Shown: one piece after another, positions 49,856 through 58,611 of the stretch
Layout: each line of letters starts with the position of its first letter
Numbering within the stretch: the stretch's first letter is position 1
Source: Herpetosiphonaceae bacterium
GTDB taxonomy: Bacteria; Chloroflexota; Chloroflexia; Chloroflexales; Herpetosiphonaceae
DNA: 64,000 bases
Assembly (NCBI GenBank): GCA_013538855.1
Contig: JABXJS010000087.1
Coordinates: 1-64,000, forward strand
Direction: 5' to 3'
The notes under the pieces: generated by a model
What the model was told of the DNA's origin: nothing
What the model saw: the letters and a program-made list of their open reading frames with translations, nothing else
Databases searched by the model: none
Position numbers and translations under genes: made by a program

Positions 49856-50314
49856 CTACGGCTCGCGGCCAGCCTCGACCCAGCCGCCCCACAGCAAGCG
49901 CTCGCGCACAGCCTGATAGGCGGGCATGCCAAACTGATCAAGCTCGATCACCTCACCGTTGGCGAGCACCAGCACCGGCTGCTCGGGAGCGTAGCGGCTG
50001 GTGCTGGTTTGTTGCCAGTCGATGTGGCTGCCGTCGTCCCAGCGCCACTCCACAGCCGCACGGCCAGCGCGCTGGAGCGCGCCGTACTCCTCGGCCACAA
50101 CCAGCCGTCGTGGCCAGAGCAGCCCGAGCGCCAAGCGCCCAGCCAGCCCGCCCGCAGCACAGCCAAAGACCAATCCAAGCACCGCCAGCAGCGGGTTTTT
50201 CGACCACATCTGCACCGCAATCAGCACGCCAACACCAAGCAGCAGCAGCGTTATGCCCAGCATCAGCAGACCATTGCGACGCTCGGCCCAGGTTGGAGCA
50301 AAAGCTTGTTCCAT
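49856..50314 (-). CDS. Small membrane protein of unknown function
   Basis: A 152-residue protein with two membrane segments near the N-terminus (about 15-35 and 42-65) and a soluble beta-rich part (EYGALQRAGRAAVEWRWDD, VLVLANGEVIELDQFG). The family is not recognised. Its ATG overlaps the stop of the upstream DUF2227-like gene (TGATG), so it is translationally coupled to it. The plus-strand paralogue pair ends 108 bp away, with no clear terminator between. Confidence 0.6.
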   Translation of the reverse strand: MEQAFAPTWAERRNGLLMLGITLLLLGVGVLIAVQMWSKNPLLAVLGLVFGCAAGGLAGRLALGLLWPRRLVVAEEYGALQRAGRAAVEWRWDDGSHIDWQQTSTSRYAPEQPVLVLANGEVIELDQFGMPAYQAVRERLLWGGWVEAGREP

Positions 50315-50889
50315 CACCAAATACCCCATTCATCGTCATCACGGCGACGGCGCTTGCGCCATGACTTGCGCAGCGAGCGGTGATTTGGCTCGCTGCTTGA
50401 GCTAAGCCAGTCGGCGATCGAGTGCACTGCGCCGCCAGTGATAAATCCAATCAGAAAAATAACCACCGTAGCGCGATGGTCGGTCCACAGATCGCCCACC
50501 GAGCGCCAGAAGGCCCCGCTCCAGCGCGCCCCGCTGATCGGGATCAACTGACTGAGGCCAGTCAGGAAGAGCCAGATCAGCAGTGCGCTCATCAGCAGAA
50601 AGTAGCCCAGGCGAATAAGCGGGCCAAACACGAGGCTGTGCGAGACCCAATCGCGGTGGCCGATCAATTGCCGGTAAGGGTACCAGATAATGCGCAGCGG
50701 CCCCCAGCGCTTATAGGGCGTCGAGGCGAGGTCAAGGTCTGGCGAGAAGGCGATGCCCGACACAATGTGCGCGCCACACCAGGTGAGTGTTGCCGCCAGA
50801 TTATGATCAGGCAAAAGGCCCCACACCACCGGAATGCCGATCACGCCAGTGACCACAGTCAGCATATCGTGGGTTTTGCCATTCGGCAT
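50314..50889 (-). CDS. DUF2227-like putative metal-binding membrane protein
   Basis: A 191-residue protein with His/Asp motifs placed as in the DUF2227/YdjM-type group: PNGKTHDMLT at the start, SGIAFSPDLDLAS, and GHRDWVSHSL, with three or four hydrophobic segments and a strongly basic C-terminus (RKSWRKRRRR). Such proteins are predicted metal-dependent hydrolases or metal binders; no activity is established here. The ATG at 50889 follows a full AGGAGG. It overlaps the next gene by TGATG. Confidence 0.72.
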   Translation of the reverse strand: MPNGKTHDMLTVVTGVIGIPVVWGLLPDHNLAATLTWCGAHIVSGIAFSPDLDLASTPYKRWGPLRIIWYPYRQLIGHRDWVSHSLVFGPLIRLGYFLLMSALLIWLFLTGLSQLIPISGARWSGAFWRSVGDLWTDHRATVVIFLIGFITGGAVHSIADWLSSSSEPNHRSLRKSWRKRRRRDDDEWGIW

Positions 50890-50979
50890 AGTCACCTCCT
50901 GGTATCATCGAAAAGTGGCACGTGCAAACCATGTGATTGTACCATTCATTCAGCTGGCACGACGAAAGGAAGGCAGTTC

Positions 50980-51885
50980 GTGGAAGCGTTCCAGGCGTTC
51001 TTCGCCCGCCCAACCACTATCCGCAATATCATTACCTCGGCTTTGATCATCGGCACGCTCGCTGCTGTGCGCCACTTAAGCCTGCGCGTCGTGCGGGCGC
51101 GCGGCACCGATCTGGCGGTGATCTACCAGTGGCGTAAAACATCGCGCTACCTCGCGTTCCTGATCGGCGGCATCCTGCTCGTGGCGCTGTGGGTCGGCGG
51201 CGGATTCGCCTCGTACACCGCCACCTACTTTGGACTGCTCTCGGCTGGGCTAGCGATCGCGCTGCAGTCGCTGATTGTGAACTTCGTGGGCTGGGTGTTC
51301 ATCCTCTGGCGACGGCCGCTGCGCATCGGCGACCGTATTCAGATCGGCGAGCACGTTGGCGATGTCATCGATGTGCGCATCTTTCAATTTTTGCTGATGG
51401 AGGTGGGCAACTGGGTCAGCGCCGATCAGAGCACAGGCCGCATCATCTACATCCCCAACGGCAAGGTGTTCTCGGAGGCGCTGGCGAACTACACGCGCGG
51501 CTTTCAGCTGCTGTGGAACGAGATCCCGGTGCTGCTGACGTTCGAGAGCGACTGGGAGCGCGGCAAGCGCGTGCTGCAGGCGATCGCCGAGCGCCACAGC
51601 GCCGACAGCAGCAGCGCCGCCGAATATGTCAAGCAGGCTGGACGCCAGTTCTTGCTGACCTACTCGACGCTCACGCCAACCGTCTACACCAGCGTCGAGG
51701 CCAGCGGCGTGCTGCTGACGATTCGCTACTTGTGCCCCCCGCGCCAGCGCCGTGGCAGCGCCCAAGGTATTTGGGAGGATATCCTGCGCGCCTTTGCCGA
51801 TGACCCGGCGCTTGAGTTGGCCTACCCAACGCAGCGCCTGTACACCCTGCCGCAGGACGCGCCGCCGCGCCTGCCCAACGCTTGA
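50980..51885 (+). CDS. MscS-family mechanosensitive channel
   Basis: A 301-residue channel with two or three membrane segments (about 15-110). The pore-lining helix region is GLLSAGLAIALQSLIVNFVGWVFI, here quoted in part: GLAIALQSLIVNFVGW. The MscS beta-domain RRPLRIGDRIQIGEHVGDV and IYIPNGKVFSEALANYTR follows, then a C-terminal alpha/beta domain. It would open under membrane tension and release solutes. It starts at GTG 50980 behind AAAGGAAGG; longer frames run into the divergent gene. The DUF2270 gene follows 44 bp later. Confidence 0.85.
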   Translation: MEAFQAFFARPTTIRNIITSALIIGTLAAVRHLSLRVVRARGTDLAVIYQWRKTSRYLAFLIGGILLVALWVGGGFASYTATYFGLLSAGLAIALQSLIVNFVGWVFILWRRPLRIGDRIQIGEHVGDVIDVRIFQFLLMEVGNWVSADQSTGRIIYIPNGKVFSEALANYTRGFQLLWNEIPVLLTFESDWERGKRVLQAIAERHSADSSSAAEYVKQAGRQFLLTYSTLTPTVYTSVEASGVLLTIRYLCPPRQRRGSAQGIWEDILRAFADDPALELAYPTQRLYTLPQDAPPRLPNA

Positions 51886-51929
51886 CGCTGCTCATCCAAG
51901 CGGACTATAATGCATCAGGAGTTAGCAGC

Positions 51930-52685
51930 ATGCGCGCACCTCGATCACCGCAACAACCACCAGCCCCAGGAGTCATGGTGCATCTGTATCGTGGTCTGAT
52001 GGACCGCGCCTGCACCTGGCGCTCACGCATTGATGCACCAACCAACTGGGCGGTGGCGATTAGTGGCACAGCGGCATCGTTTGTGCTCAGTGACCCGCTG
52101 CATCACCATGCGGCACTGCTGTTGACGATTGTGTTCTGCTGTGGCTTCTGGGTCATCGAGTCGCGGCGCTATCGCTACTACGATCTATGGGCCACGTGGC
52201 TGCGGCTGCTCGAGACGGACTTCTACGCGCCGCTGCTGGGCCAGAACACACTGGCCGTTGATCAGTACTGGCACAAGCTGCTGATCAGCGATATGACCGC
52301 GCCTCACTTCAAAGTCTCACCGCTTGAAGCGCTTGGCCGCCGACTACGGCACAACTACCTGGCGATCTTTCTTTTTTTGCTGTGTGTTTGGTTTCTGAAG
52401 CTGCTGATTCATCCACAAGTTCCAGATAGACCTCGCCTCGAAACATTCGTCGTCGATGCCACGCTTGGCCCGTTCAGCGGCAAAGTCGTGATCCTGACTG
52501 TGCTCGCATTGTATGCTGGCCTGATCATCTTAGCCCTGAGTACCTTTCCACGTTGGTCGGGACGGCCAGAGCTGGTCGATCACGAGCGAACGCTGCGCAA
52601 GTTAGCATTGCCAACTGCGCAACCTGTTGGCCGACGCTGGCGACGACGACGGGTGCGGAGACACTATGGTAAAGCTCAAGACTGA
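51930..52685 (+). CDS. DUF2270 integral membrane protein
   Basis: A 251-residue protein matching the predicted membrane family DUF2270: MDRACTWRSRIDAPTNWAV, then WVIESRRYRYYDLWATWLR, and LETDFYAPLL, with four hydrophobic segments in two pairs (about 40-80 and 145-215) and a basic C-terminal end. Function unknown. Its start has CAGGAG. Its last 20 bp overlap the start of the GH57-like gene, so the two are likely translated together. Confidence 0.82.
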   Translation: MRAPRSPQQPPAPGVMVHLYRGLMDRACTWRSRIDAPTNWAVAISGTAASFVLSDPLHHHAALLLTIVFCCGFWVIESRRYRYYDLWATWLRLLETDFYAPLLGQNTLAVDQYWHKLLISDMTAPHFKVSPLEALGRRLRHNYLAIFLFLLCVWFLKLLIHPQVPDRPRLETFVVDATLGPFSGKVVILTVLALYAGLIILALSTFPRWSGRPELVDHERTLRKLALPTAQPVGRRWRRRRVRRHYGKAQD

Positions 52686-54126
52686 AACTGGTATGCGCCC
52701 GGCCCAGGTCATGCTGGTCTTGCAGGCGCATGCCCCATTTGTGCGCCAGCCAGGCCCCTCGGCCGTTGGCGAAGAGCCGCTGCACTCTTTAGTTGTCGAA
52801 ACCTACGTGCCGATGTTGATCGGCCTCTACGATCTGCTCGAACAAGGGCATACCGTGCATCTCGGGCTGGCGCTCAGCCCAATTTTGCTTGAGCAGCTCG
52901 CCGACCGCGTGGTGCAAAAACATCTGGCGCAGATGTTCGATCAGCTGGTCGAGCAGGCCGAGGCGGCTGTCGCGGCCAACCGCCACGATGAGTACGCCCG
53001 CTACATCGCGCAGTTCTATCTGCAGCTCCACGGGCGCTCACAGCGCGTCTTCGAGCGCGACTGGAATCGTGATATCGTTGCTGCTACCCGCACGCTGGTT
53101 GAGGCGGGCGTGATCGAGCCACTGCTGATGACTGCAACCAACATTGTGCCGCATCTGCACGATCAACTGACGCAGCGTATTCAGCTTCAGGCTGGCCTGA
53201 TTAGCGTGTCGCGCCACCTCGGCCGCCGTCCAGAGGTGCTGTGGGCCGCCGACGACCCGCTGCCGCCAAGCCTCATCCCCATGCTGCCGCCGCTGGGCAT
53301 TCATGGCGTCATCGGCAAGCCCGATACCACGCCCTCGTGGGCGGCGGTTGGCTGGCTCGATAAGCAGGCGGGCATCTGGGTGCTGCCACCAAACGAGCAG
53401 CTGGGCCTGCATGTGCGCTCGCTCACGCTGGGCTACCCTGGCGATGCTGTGTACCGCTCGGCACAGCCAGAGCTGTCCAACAACGGCATGCGCTACGATC
53501 CGTTCTATGCCTATGCGCGCGCGCGCCTGCATGCGCGTCACTTCGTGGCGGTGCTTGAGGACCTCCACTCGCGCACGCCCGCCGCACAGCAGGCGCAGCT
53601 GATGCTGGCCACGCAGATGGAGGTGTTTGGATCGGGCTGGTTCGAGGGCGGTATGTGGCTGCGCTCGCTGATTGAGGCGATCAATCGCTCGACGCTGCTG
53701 CAGCTGACCACACCCAGCAGCGCCTTGGCCGAGGCCAGCATCGAGCACGAGCTGCGACCTGCGCCAGTAGAGAATGGACTGATCGATGGCGCTATCCATA
53801 CCGCCGCCCTGCGCCTGCGCCAGGCGATCGCCAAACACCACCGCTTCGACGCCGGGCACGAGCGCGTGCTCAACCAGGCGGCGCGTGAATTACTGTTGGC
53901 TCAGTCAGGCGACTGGGATCGCTGGCAGGGCACGGCGGCGGCCGACTACGGGCTGGCGCGCCGCACAACGCATCTGGCCCATGTCCACGACCTCCTGCGG
54001 CTAGCCAACAGCGAGACGCTCGCGGCCGCGCAGCTGGCGCAAGTGTCTGCGCTGGAGGAAGCCTGCAACCCTTTCCCATTTTTACACTACCGCTTGTTTT
54101 CAAACATCGAGGAAGCGACTCTATGA
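52666..54126 (+). CDS. GH57-like protein with substituted catalytic residues
   Basis: A 486-residue protein with the plan of GH57 alpha-glucan enzymes: MLVLQAHAPFVRQPG at the start (family: HAHLPFV), then VETYVPML and LALSPILLEQLAD. Where active enzymes have WLPEC with the nucleophile Glu, this one has W193-A-A-D196-D197. Where they have D-x-E-LFGHWW with the acid/base Asp, it has Q317-M-E-V-F-G-S-G-W325. Both catalytic positions are therefore changed, so it is probably a pseudoenzyme that senses or binds glucan. Its stop overlaps the PP2C-like start (ATGA). Confidence 0.78.
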   Translation: MVKLKTETGMRPAQVMLVLQAHAPFVRQPGPSAVGEEPLHSLVVETYVPMLIGLYDLLEQGHTVHLGLALSPILLEQLADRVVQKHLAQMFDQLVEQAEAAVAANRHDEYARYIAQFYLQLHGRSQRVFERDWNRDIVAATRTLVEAGVIEPLLMTATNIVPHLHDQLTQRIQLQAGLISVSRHLGRRPEVLWAADDPLPPSLIPMLPPLGIHGVIGKPDTTPSWAAVGWLDKQAGIWVLPPNEQLGLHVRSLTLGYPGDAVYRSAQPELSNNGMRYDPFYAYARARLHARHFVAVLEDLHSRTPAAQQAQLMLATQMEVFGSGWFEGGMWLRSLIEAINRSTLLQLTTPSSALAEASIEHELRPAPVENGLIDGAIHTAALRLRQAIAKHHRFDAGHERVLNQAARELLLAQSGDWDRWQGTAAADYGLARRTTHLAHVHDLLRLANSETLAAAQLAQVSALEEACNPFPFLHYRLFSNIEEATL

Positions 54127-54935
54127 CCAATCGTGCGCTGCGCTGGTTTGGGCACACTCACCCACATTTTGATCAACCGCATATTGAACGCGCTGGGCCA
54201 CTTGTGCTCGGCTGCTATGGCGGCACCACCGCCGCCGGAGCCGATAAAAATGAAGACGGGGCGCTGCTGTGGTCAGGCGCAAACAACGCCTGGGAGTTGG
54301 CGCTGATCTGCGACGCCCACCACTCTGCCGAGAGCACCGCAATGCTGCTCGACATTTTCAGCGGTGCCTTCGAGGAGATTCAGCAGCTGCTAGAGCACCC
54401 GGCGGCCCACGCCCTACCAGAGCTAGAGCGGCTGGTTGAGCAGCTGCTGCGCGCGCCCGCCACCCGCGAGCGCTGCCGTCAAGTGCGCGGCGAGGCCTCG
54501 TGCCTGCTGGTGGTCAGGCGCGAGGCCTATGTGTGGTGGTGGTCGATTGGCGATTGTGTCGCCTACCTGCTGCACCCGATCTTAACGCAGTTTGGCCAGT
54601 ACGGCCTCAATCAGCGCGTGTTTTATCAGTGGATTGGGCATGTCAACACCTTTGATCGCGGCGTGGCCTGCCGCAGCTCAGGCGTGCAGCTGCTGCAGCC
54701 TGGCCCCAACATCATTCTGCTGGCCACCGACGGGCTGCTCGAGTGCGGCACCGAGCCGTTCACCAACCCGCAGTTTCTGTACGCGCTGTTCTCAGCCCCC
54801 GAGAGCCTGGAGCAGCGCATCGAGCTGGCCCTCAATGTGGTCAAGAACGAGCAGGGCCGCGATAGCGCCACCATTGTCGCCTGGGAGTTCAACCCAACGG
54901 CGCTCTACGAGCGCAGCGCTACTCCACAGCCGTAG
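54123..54935 (+). CDS. PP2C-like (PPM) serine/threonine phosphatase, divergent
   Basis: A 270-residue PPM-fold protein. GADKNEDGALLW fits motif 1. ICDAHHSAES replaces the usual DGHGG. WWWSIGDCVAYLL, ILLATDGLLE and GRDSATIVAWE keep the other metal-binding aspartates. At least four metal-ligand positions are therefore present and activity is possible. Cytoplasmic, no membrane segment. Coupled by ATGA to the GH57-like gene and so probably part of the DUF2270 unit. Its 3' end overlaps the convergent YceI-like gene by 17 bp. A kinase that might oppose it is at 58611-61253. Confidence 0.78.
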   Translation: MTNRALRWFGHTHPHFDQPHIERAGPLVLGCYGGTTAAGADKNEDGALLWSGANNAWELALICDAHHSAESTAMLLDIFSGAFEEIQQLLEHPAAHALPELERLVEQLLRAPATRERCRQVRGEASCLLVVRREAYVWWWSIGDCVAYLLHPILTQFGQYGLNQRVFYQWIGHVNTFDRGVACRSSGVQLLQPGPNIILLATDGLLECGTEPFTNPQFLYALFSAPESLEQRIELALNVVKNEQGRDSATIVAWEFNPTALYERSATPQP

Positions 54936-55704
54936 CGATAAACTGCAAGCCGAGCAGCGCTGTGTCCTCGGCCTTGAGGATGCCAGCGATATCTGGCGGT
55001 GAAACATTGTAGTCGCTCATCGCGAGCGTGGTGCTGGCGCTGCCGCGCAGCGTGTCGCCATCGAGCACCAGCGTCACATCCCAGACCACCGGGTTGGTCG
55101 TATCGTGGATGGTCATATCGCCCTCGAGCTTGAAGCTGAACGGCTGGCCCGCCTGCAGATCGCTGGGCAGATCAACGATGCGCGCGTTGGCGAAGGTCGC
55201 CAGCGGGTAGGTCGCCGACTCCAGCCACTCGCGGCGGATGGCGTTGTCGCGGCGATTGCTGTCCGACTTCAGCTGGCTAATATCGACAACGATATCGCCA
55301 ACCTGCGATCCGGCCGGGTTGGCTGTGTCGATCAAAATATCACCGGCGATGGCGTTGGTGGTGCCAACGGCGTTGGCCACCCGGTTGTTCTCGCGGAAAA
55401 ACGTCTCGCTGACCGTGTAGGTCGCCGTTGACTGGGCGGCATCAATGCGGTAGACGCGCGCTCCAGCGACAGGCGCGGTGGCGGCTGGCGCGGTGGTGGC
55501 TGCGGCTGGATCAGCGCTGGCGGCGGTTGGCTCCACCGCCGCCGTGGTTGGGCTGGCTGCCGCCGTTGGCACAGCGAGCGTCGGCGCAACTGGCGACGCA
55601 TCCGACACCTCAACATCCGCCGTCAGGCGAAAATAGTAGACTGCGCCAGCGATCACCGCCAGCAGCACCACAGCGGCCAAAACCAAAGCAACTCGTTTGA
55701 TCAA
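54919..55704 (-). CDS. YceI-like periplasmic/secreted lipid-binding protein
   Basis: A 261-residue exported protein: an N-terminal membrane anchor or signal (about 4-26), an Ala/Pro/Thr-rich linker (about 35-80), then a YceI-like lipocalin-type barrel with YRIDAAQSTATYTV, the SDSNRRDNAIRREWLE region and TTLAMSDYNVSPP. YceI proteins bind isoprenoid or fatty ligands. It starts at TTG with AAGGAG 6 bases upstream. Confidence 0.85.
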   Translation of the reverse strand: MIKRVALVLAAVVLLAVIAGAVYYFRLTADVEVSDASPVAPTLAVPTAAASPTTAAVEPTAASADPAAATTAPAATAPVAGARVYRIDAAQSTATYTVSETFFRENNRVANAVGTTNAIAGDILIDTANPAGSQVGDIVVDISQLKSDSNRRDNAIRREWLESATYPLATFANARIVDLPSDLQAGQPFSFKLEGDMTIHDTTNPVVWDVTLVLDGDTLRGSASTTLAMSDYNVSPPDIAGILKAEDTALLGLQFIATAVE

Positions 55705-55732
55705 GCGAATCTCCTTACGCTACACACATACA

Positions 55733-55765
55733 CAATGGCGGCCTGCACACTGCAAGCCGCCATTG
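55733..55765. other. Long hairpin between argS and the YceI-like gene
   Basis: caatggcggc and gccgccattg pair over 10 bp, then after one mismatch tgca-cac-tgca closes the loop. There is no T-run on either strand, so it may be an mRNA structure or a binding site upstream of the YceI-like gene rather than a terminator. A short direct repeat (gttgatcaattg / gttgattaattg) lies between it and the argS stop. Confidence 0.55.
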
Positions 55766-55835
55766 GCATCTCAGTTGATCAATTGTACCGTGGGTAGATG
55801 TTTCTGTTGATTAATTGTTGGTGAAGCACCAGCGG

Positions 55836-57611
55836 CTACATGCGCTCTGGCGCTTGGATCGACAGCAGCGCCAAGCCATTGCGCAGCGCCTGCGCCGTTG
55901 CGTCCACCAGGTGCAGCCGCGCAGCGCGCAGCTCGGCCGTCTCGGCCTTCAGCACCGAGCACGCATCGTAGAAGGCGGAGAAGGCGCGCGCCGTGGCATA
56001 CAGCCAGTCGGCGATCACGAACGGCGCAAAGCGCTCGGCGGCCTCGCGCACAACCTCGGGCAGGCGCGCGATCTCTTTGAGCAGGCTCTGCTCGGTCGGA
56101 TGCACCAGCAGGGCGGCGGAATAGTCCGCAGCCAGCGGCGCACCCTCGCGCAGAATCGAGCAGCAACGGGCGTGCATGTACTGCAGATAGGGCGCGCTGT
56201 TGCCCTCGAAGGCCAGCATGCGATCCCAGTCAACGGTGATATTGCGCTTCGGGTCCTGATACAGATCGTTGTAGATCACTGCACCAACGCCAACTTGCTT
56301 GGCCACGGCGTCGATCTGCTCGGCGCTAAGGGTTGTCTTGCCCTCGGCGACTTTTTGCTCGATCAGCGCCTTGGCGCGCGTGTAGCTCTCGTCGAGCAGC
56401 GCCTCAAGGTAGATCATGTTGCCTTTGCGCGTTGATAACGCCTGGCCCTGCGCGTCGAACACCGTGCCAAACGAGACATGGGTTAGCTCGGCATCGGTGT
56501 AGCCAAGTGCGCGCGCCAGCGCAAAGGTTTGGCGAAAGTGCAGCTCCTGCGGCTGGCCGACGATGTAGATGATCGCCGCCGGATCGTAGGTCGCCTCGCG
56601 GTGCTTGATCGTCGCAATATCGCGGGTGATGTAGAGCGTGCCGCCATCGGAGCGCTGAATAAGAAACGTCGGCAGCGTCTTTCCGCGCGCATCGGGCAAA
56701 TCTTTAATGATGACCGCGCCGTTATCGCGCTCGGCCAGCTCGCTCTCGCCCGCCGCGTTGATCACCTCCCCGAGCAAGTGTTTGTAGAAGCTCTCGCCGT
56801 GCTGCGTGTCAAAGTGCACGCCAAGCCGATCGTAGTTGCGCTGGTTGGCGGCCTTGGTCAGATCGACCATCCACTGCCATAGCTCGACAGCCTGCGGATC
56901 GTCCTGCTCCAGCTTGAGCGACCACGCGCGCGCCTCATCGTCCAGATCGCCCTCGGCATCAGGATTGAACTCTTCGTCGGCGGCGGCGGCATCGCGCAGC
57001 AAGTTATTGTAGCGCTGATAGATGCCCTCCATCTGCTCCAGAGCTGCCTCGCCCTCGGCATCAGGGCGGCCGTAGCGCTGCACGGCGGCGATCATCACGC
57101 CGAACTGCTTGCCATAGTCACCAAGGTGGTTGTCGCGCACAACCTGGTATCCGCTACACGCATACAGGTTGGCGATGGCTTGGCCGATGATCGTCGAGCG
57201 AATATGGCCGACGTGCATGCGCTTGGCGATGTTCGGCGACGAGTACTCGACGATGACGGTGCGGCCAGTGGCGTTATCAGCACAGCCATAGTGCTCGCCG
57301 CGCTCGGCGACATCGTGCAGCACCTCGGCGGCGAAGGCCGCTTGGCGCAGCGAAAAATTCACATACGGCCCGGCCACCTCGACTGTGCCGATCAGCCCGT
57401 CCGCAGGCAGCGTCAGCTGCTGGGCCAGCTGTTGGGCCAGCTGCGCCGGATTGCCGCCCTGCGCCTTGGCCGCCTTGAAGCAGGGCAGCGCCAGATCGCC
57501 GGTGGCTCCCTTGGCCTTTGGCACAGATAGATCGATCTGATCCTCAGTCAGCAGGCCCGTCGCTACCAGCGCCTGCTTGATCTCCTGCGCAAAACGTTCG
57601 AATGTATACAT
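55836..57611 (-). CDS. argS: Arginyl-tRNA synthetase
   Basis: A 591-residue class I synthetase that charges tRNA-Arg. The HIGH motif is MHVGHIRSTIIG, in the family context SSPNIAKRMHVGH. The KMSKS-like loop is LSTRKGNMI. An N-terminal Add-1-type domain (about 1-105) and a C-terminal DALR anticodon-binding domain (about 470-591) are present. The ATG at 57611 follows GGGAG; an extension upstream is rejected because it reads through non-coding sequence. Confidence 0.95.
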   Translation of the reverse strand: MYTFERFAQEIKQALVATGLLTEDQIDLSVPKAKGATGDLALPCFKAAKAQGGNPAQLAQQLAQQLTLPADGLIGTVEVAGPYVNFSLRQAAFAAEVLHDVAERGEHYGCADNATGRTVIVEYSSPNIAKRMHVGHIRSTIIGQAIANLYACSGYQVVRDNHLGDYGKQFGVMIAAVQRYGRPDAEGEAALEQMEGIYQRYNNLLRDAAAADEEFNPDAEGDLDDEARAWSLKLEQDDPQAVELWQWMVDLTKAANQRNYDRLGVHFDTQHGESFYKHLLGEVINAAGESELAERDNGAVIIKDLPDARGKTLPTFLIQRSDGGTLYITRDIATIKHREATYDPAAIIYIVGQPQELHFRQTFALARALGYTDAELTHVSFGTVFDAQGQALSTRKGNMIYLEALLDESYTRAKALIEQKVAEGKTTLSAEQIDAVAKQVGVGAVIYNDLYQDPKRNITVDWDRMLAFEGNSAPYLQYMHARCCSILREGAPLAADYSAALLVHPTEQSLLKEIARLPEVVREAAERFAPFVIADWLYATARAFSAFYDACSVLKAETAELRAARLHLVDATAQALRNGLALLSIQAPERM

Positions 57612-57760
57612 AGTCGCTCCCGCAATCAAAAGGTTTTCTGCCACACATAGAACAAAAACCGGGCTAGCACAAAGCCGCCCGGACACGCTACATCAGCTAT
57701 CATTATACCAATTCGCCACGGCCATGCCGCAGCACGCCTGGCCTGTCCAGCACAGCCAGC

Positions 57761-57788
57761 CGTGATCACAGGCGAGGCCATGATCACG
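57761..57788. other. Inverted repeat downstream of def
   Basis: cgtgatca and tgatcacg are 8-bp perfect arms 12 bp apart, 13 bp past the def stop. Without a T-run it is a weak terminator candidate; a protein-binding site is equally possible. A solitary ATACCAATTC at 57705-57714 matches the MITE end sequence and may be a remnant. Confidence 0.4.
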
Positions 57789-57801
57789 GCGGAACATTTG
57801 G

Positions 57802-58314
57802 CTAGCGGCTGGTGTAGCGCTTCTCGTACTCGCCTGTGGTGCACAGGCTGTGCAGGTCAGGATTACGATCAAGCCAGATCAGGCTATCAAGGTGGTCGAT
57901 CTCATGCTGGAGGATGCGCGCCAACGAGCCATCGGCCTCAATCCGCCGCTCCGAGCCATCGGGCAGCCAGGCCGCCACGACCACCGCGACCGGGCGCTGC
58001 ACCAGCCCCCACAGCCCCGGAAAGCTAAAGCACGACTCGTAGCGCAGGTCTTCCTCGCGGCCCCAGCGCTCAAAGCGCGGATTGACCAACTCCAGCGTCA
58101 CATCGCTGGTCTTGACCAGCACCAGGCGCTGCAGAAAGCCCAGCTGTGGCGCAGCCAGCGCCCGACCGTAGCCGGTGCGGCTGCGGTAGTCGTCGAGCGT
58201 GTCATGCATATGCTCGAAGATGCGGCGCACCTCGGCGCTGGTGGGATCGGCAACCGCTGCCGAGGGCTGACGCAACAGGGGATTTCCCAGCTCTACAATT
58301 GGCAGCACCGCCAT
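57802..58314 (-). CDS. def: Peptide deformylase
   Basis: A 170-residue metalloenzyme that removes the formyl group from new proteins. Motif 1 is GRALAAPQLG (canonical GxGLAAxQ, with Arg-Ala), motif 2 is ESCFSFPG (usually EGCLS), and motif 3 is QHEIDHLD, which gives the two His and the Glu. The substitutions in motifs 1 and 2 keep the catalytic Gln and Cys. AGGAGG precedes the ATG. It lies 24 bp after the small membrane protein gene. Confidence 0.88.
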   Translation of the reverse strand: MAVLPIVELGNPLLRQPSAAVADPTSAEVRRIFEHMHDTLDDYRSRTGYGRALAAPQLGFLQRLVLVKTSDVTLELVNPRFERWGREEDLRYESCFSFPGLWGLVQRPVAVVVAAWLPDGSERRIEADGSLARILQHEIDHLDSLIWLDRNPDLHSLCTTGEYEKRYTSR

Positions 58315-58338
58315 CGCCGACCTCCTTCTATGATTGGG

Positions 58339-58611
58339 CTAGTAGATGCGATTGAAGATCCAGCCTTGGAACATCAGCGCCAGGCCGATCAGCGCCAGCG
58401 TTAGCCCAAACCCTGGCGGCACCAGCTTCAGCGCAATCCCAAGCGCAAACCAGGCCATCAGCAGCACGCCGCTGCCCCGGCTGAACAGCACGATCATCGA
58501 CTTGCCAGCCGCGCCGCGCTGCTCGCTGGGCACCCGGCGCACCCACAGCGCCATCGCCAGCGCGCCGCCAAGCATCAGCAGCACCGGTGTGCACGCAAAC
58601 AGCGCCCCCAT
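58339..58611 (-). CDS. Small three-segment membrane protein
   Basis: A 90-residue hydrophobic protein with three probable membrane segments (about 5-25, 42-62 and 66-86). No family is recognised. Its ATG overlaps the stop of the kinase gene (TGATG), so it is translated with the kinase and may act with it. Confidence 0.65.
   Translation of the reverse strand: MGALFACTPVLLMLGGALAMALWVRRVPSEQRGAAGKSMIVLFSRGSGVLLMAWFALGIALKLVPPGFGLTLALIGLALMFQGWIFNRIY

Noticed and set aside
50422-50979. An N-terminal extension of the MscS gene across the divergent DUF2227-like gene
   Set aside because: It would be antisense to a real gene; GTG at 50980 has a strong ribosome site and gives a normal MscS start.
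57612-57801. A T-box or other leader before argS
   Set aside because: No T-box sequence or specifier structure was recognised; the inverted repeat lies closer to the def stop.
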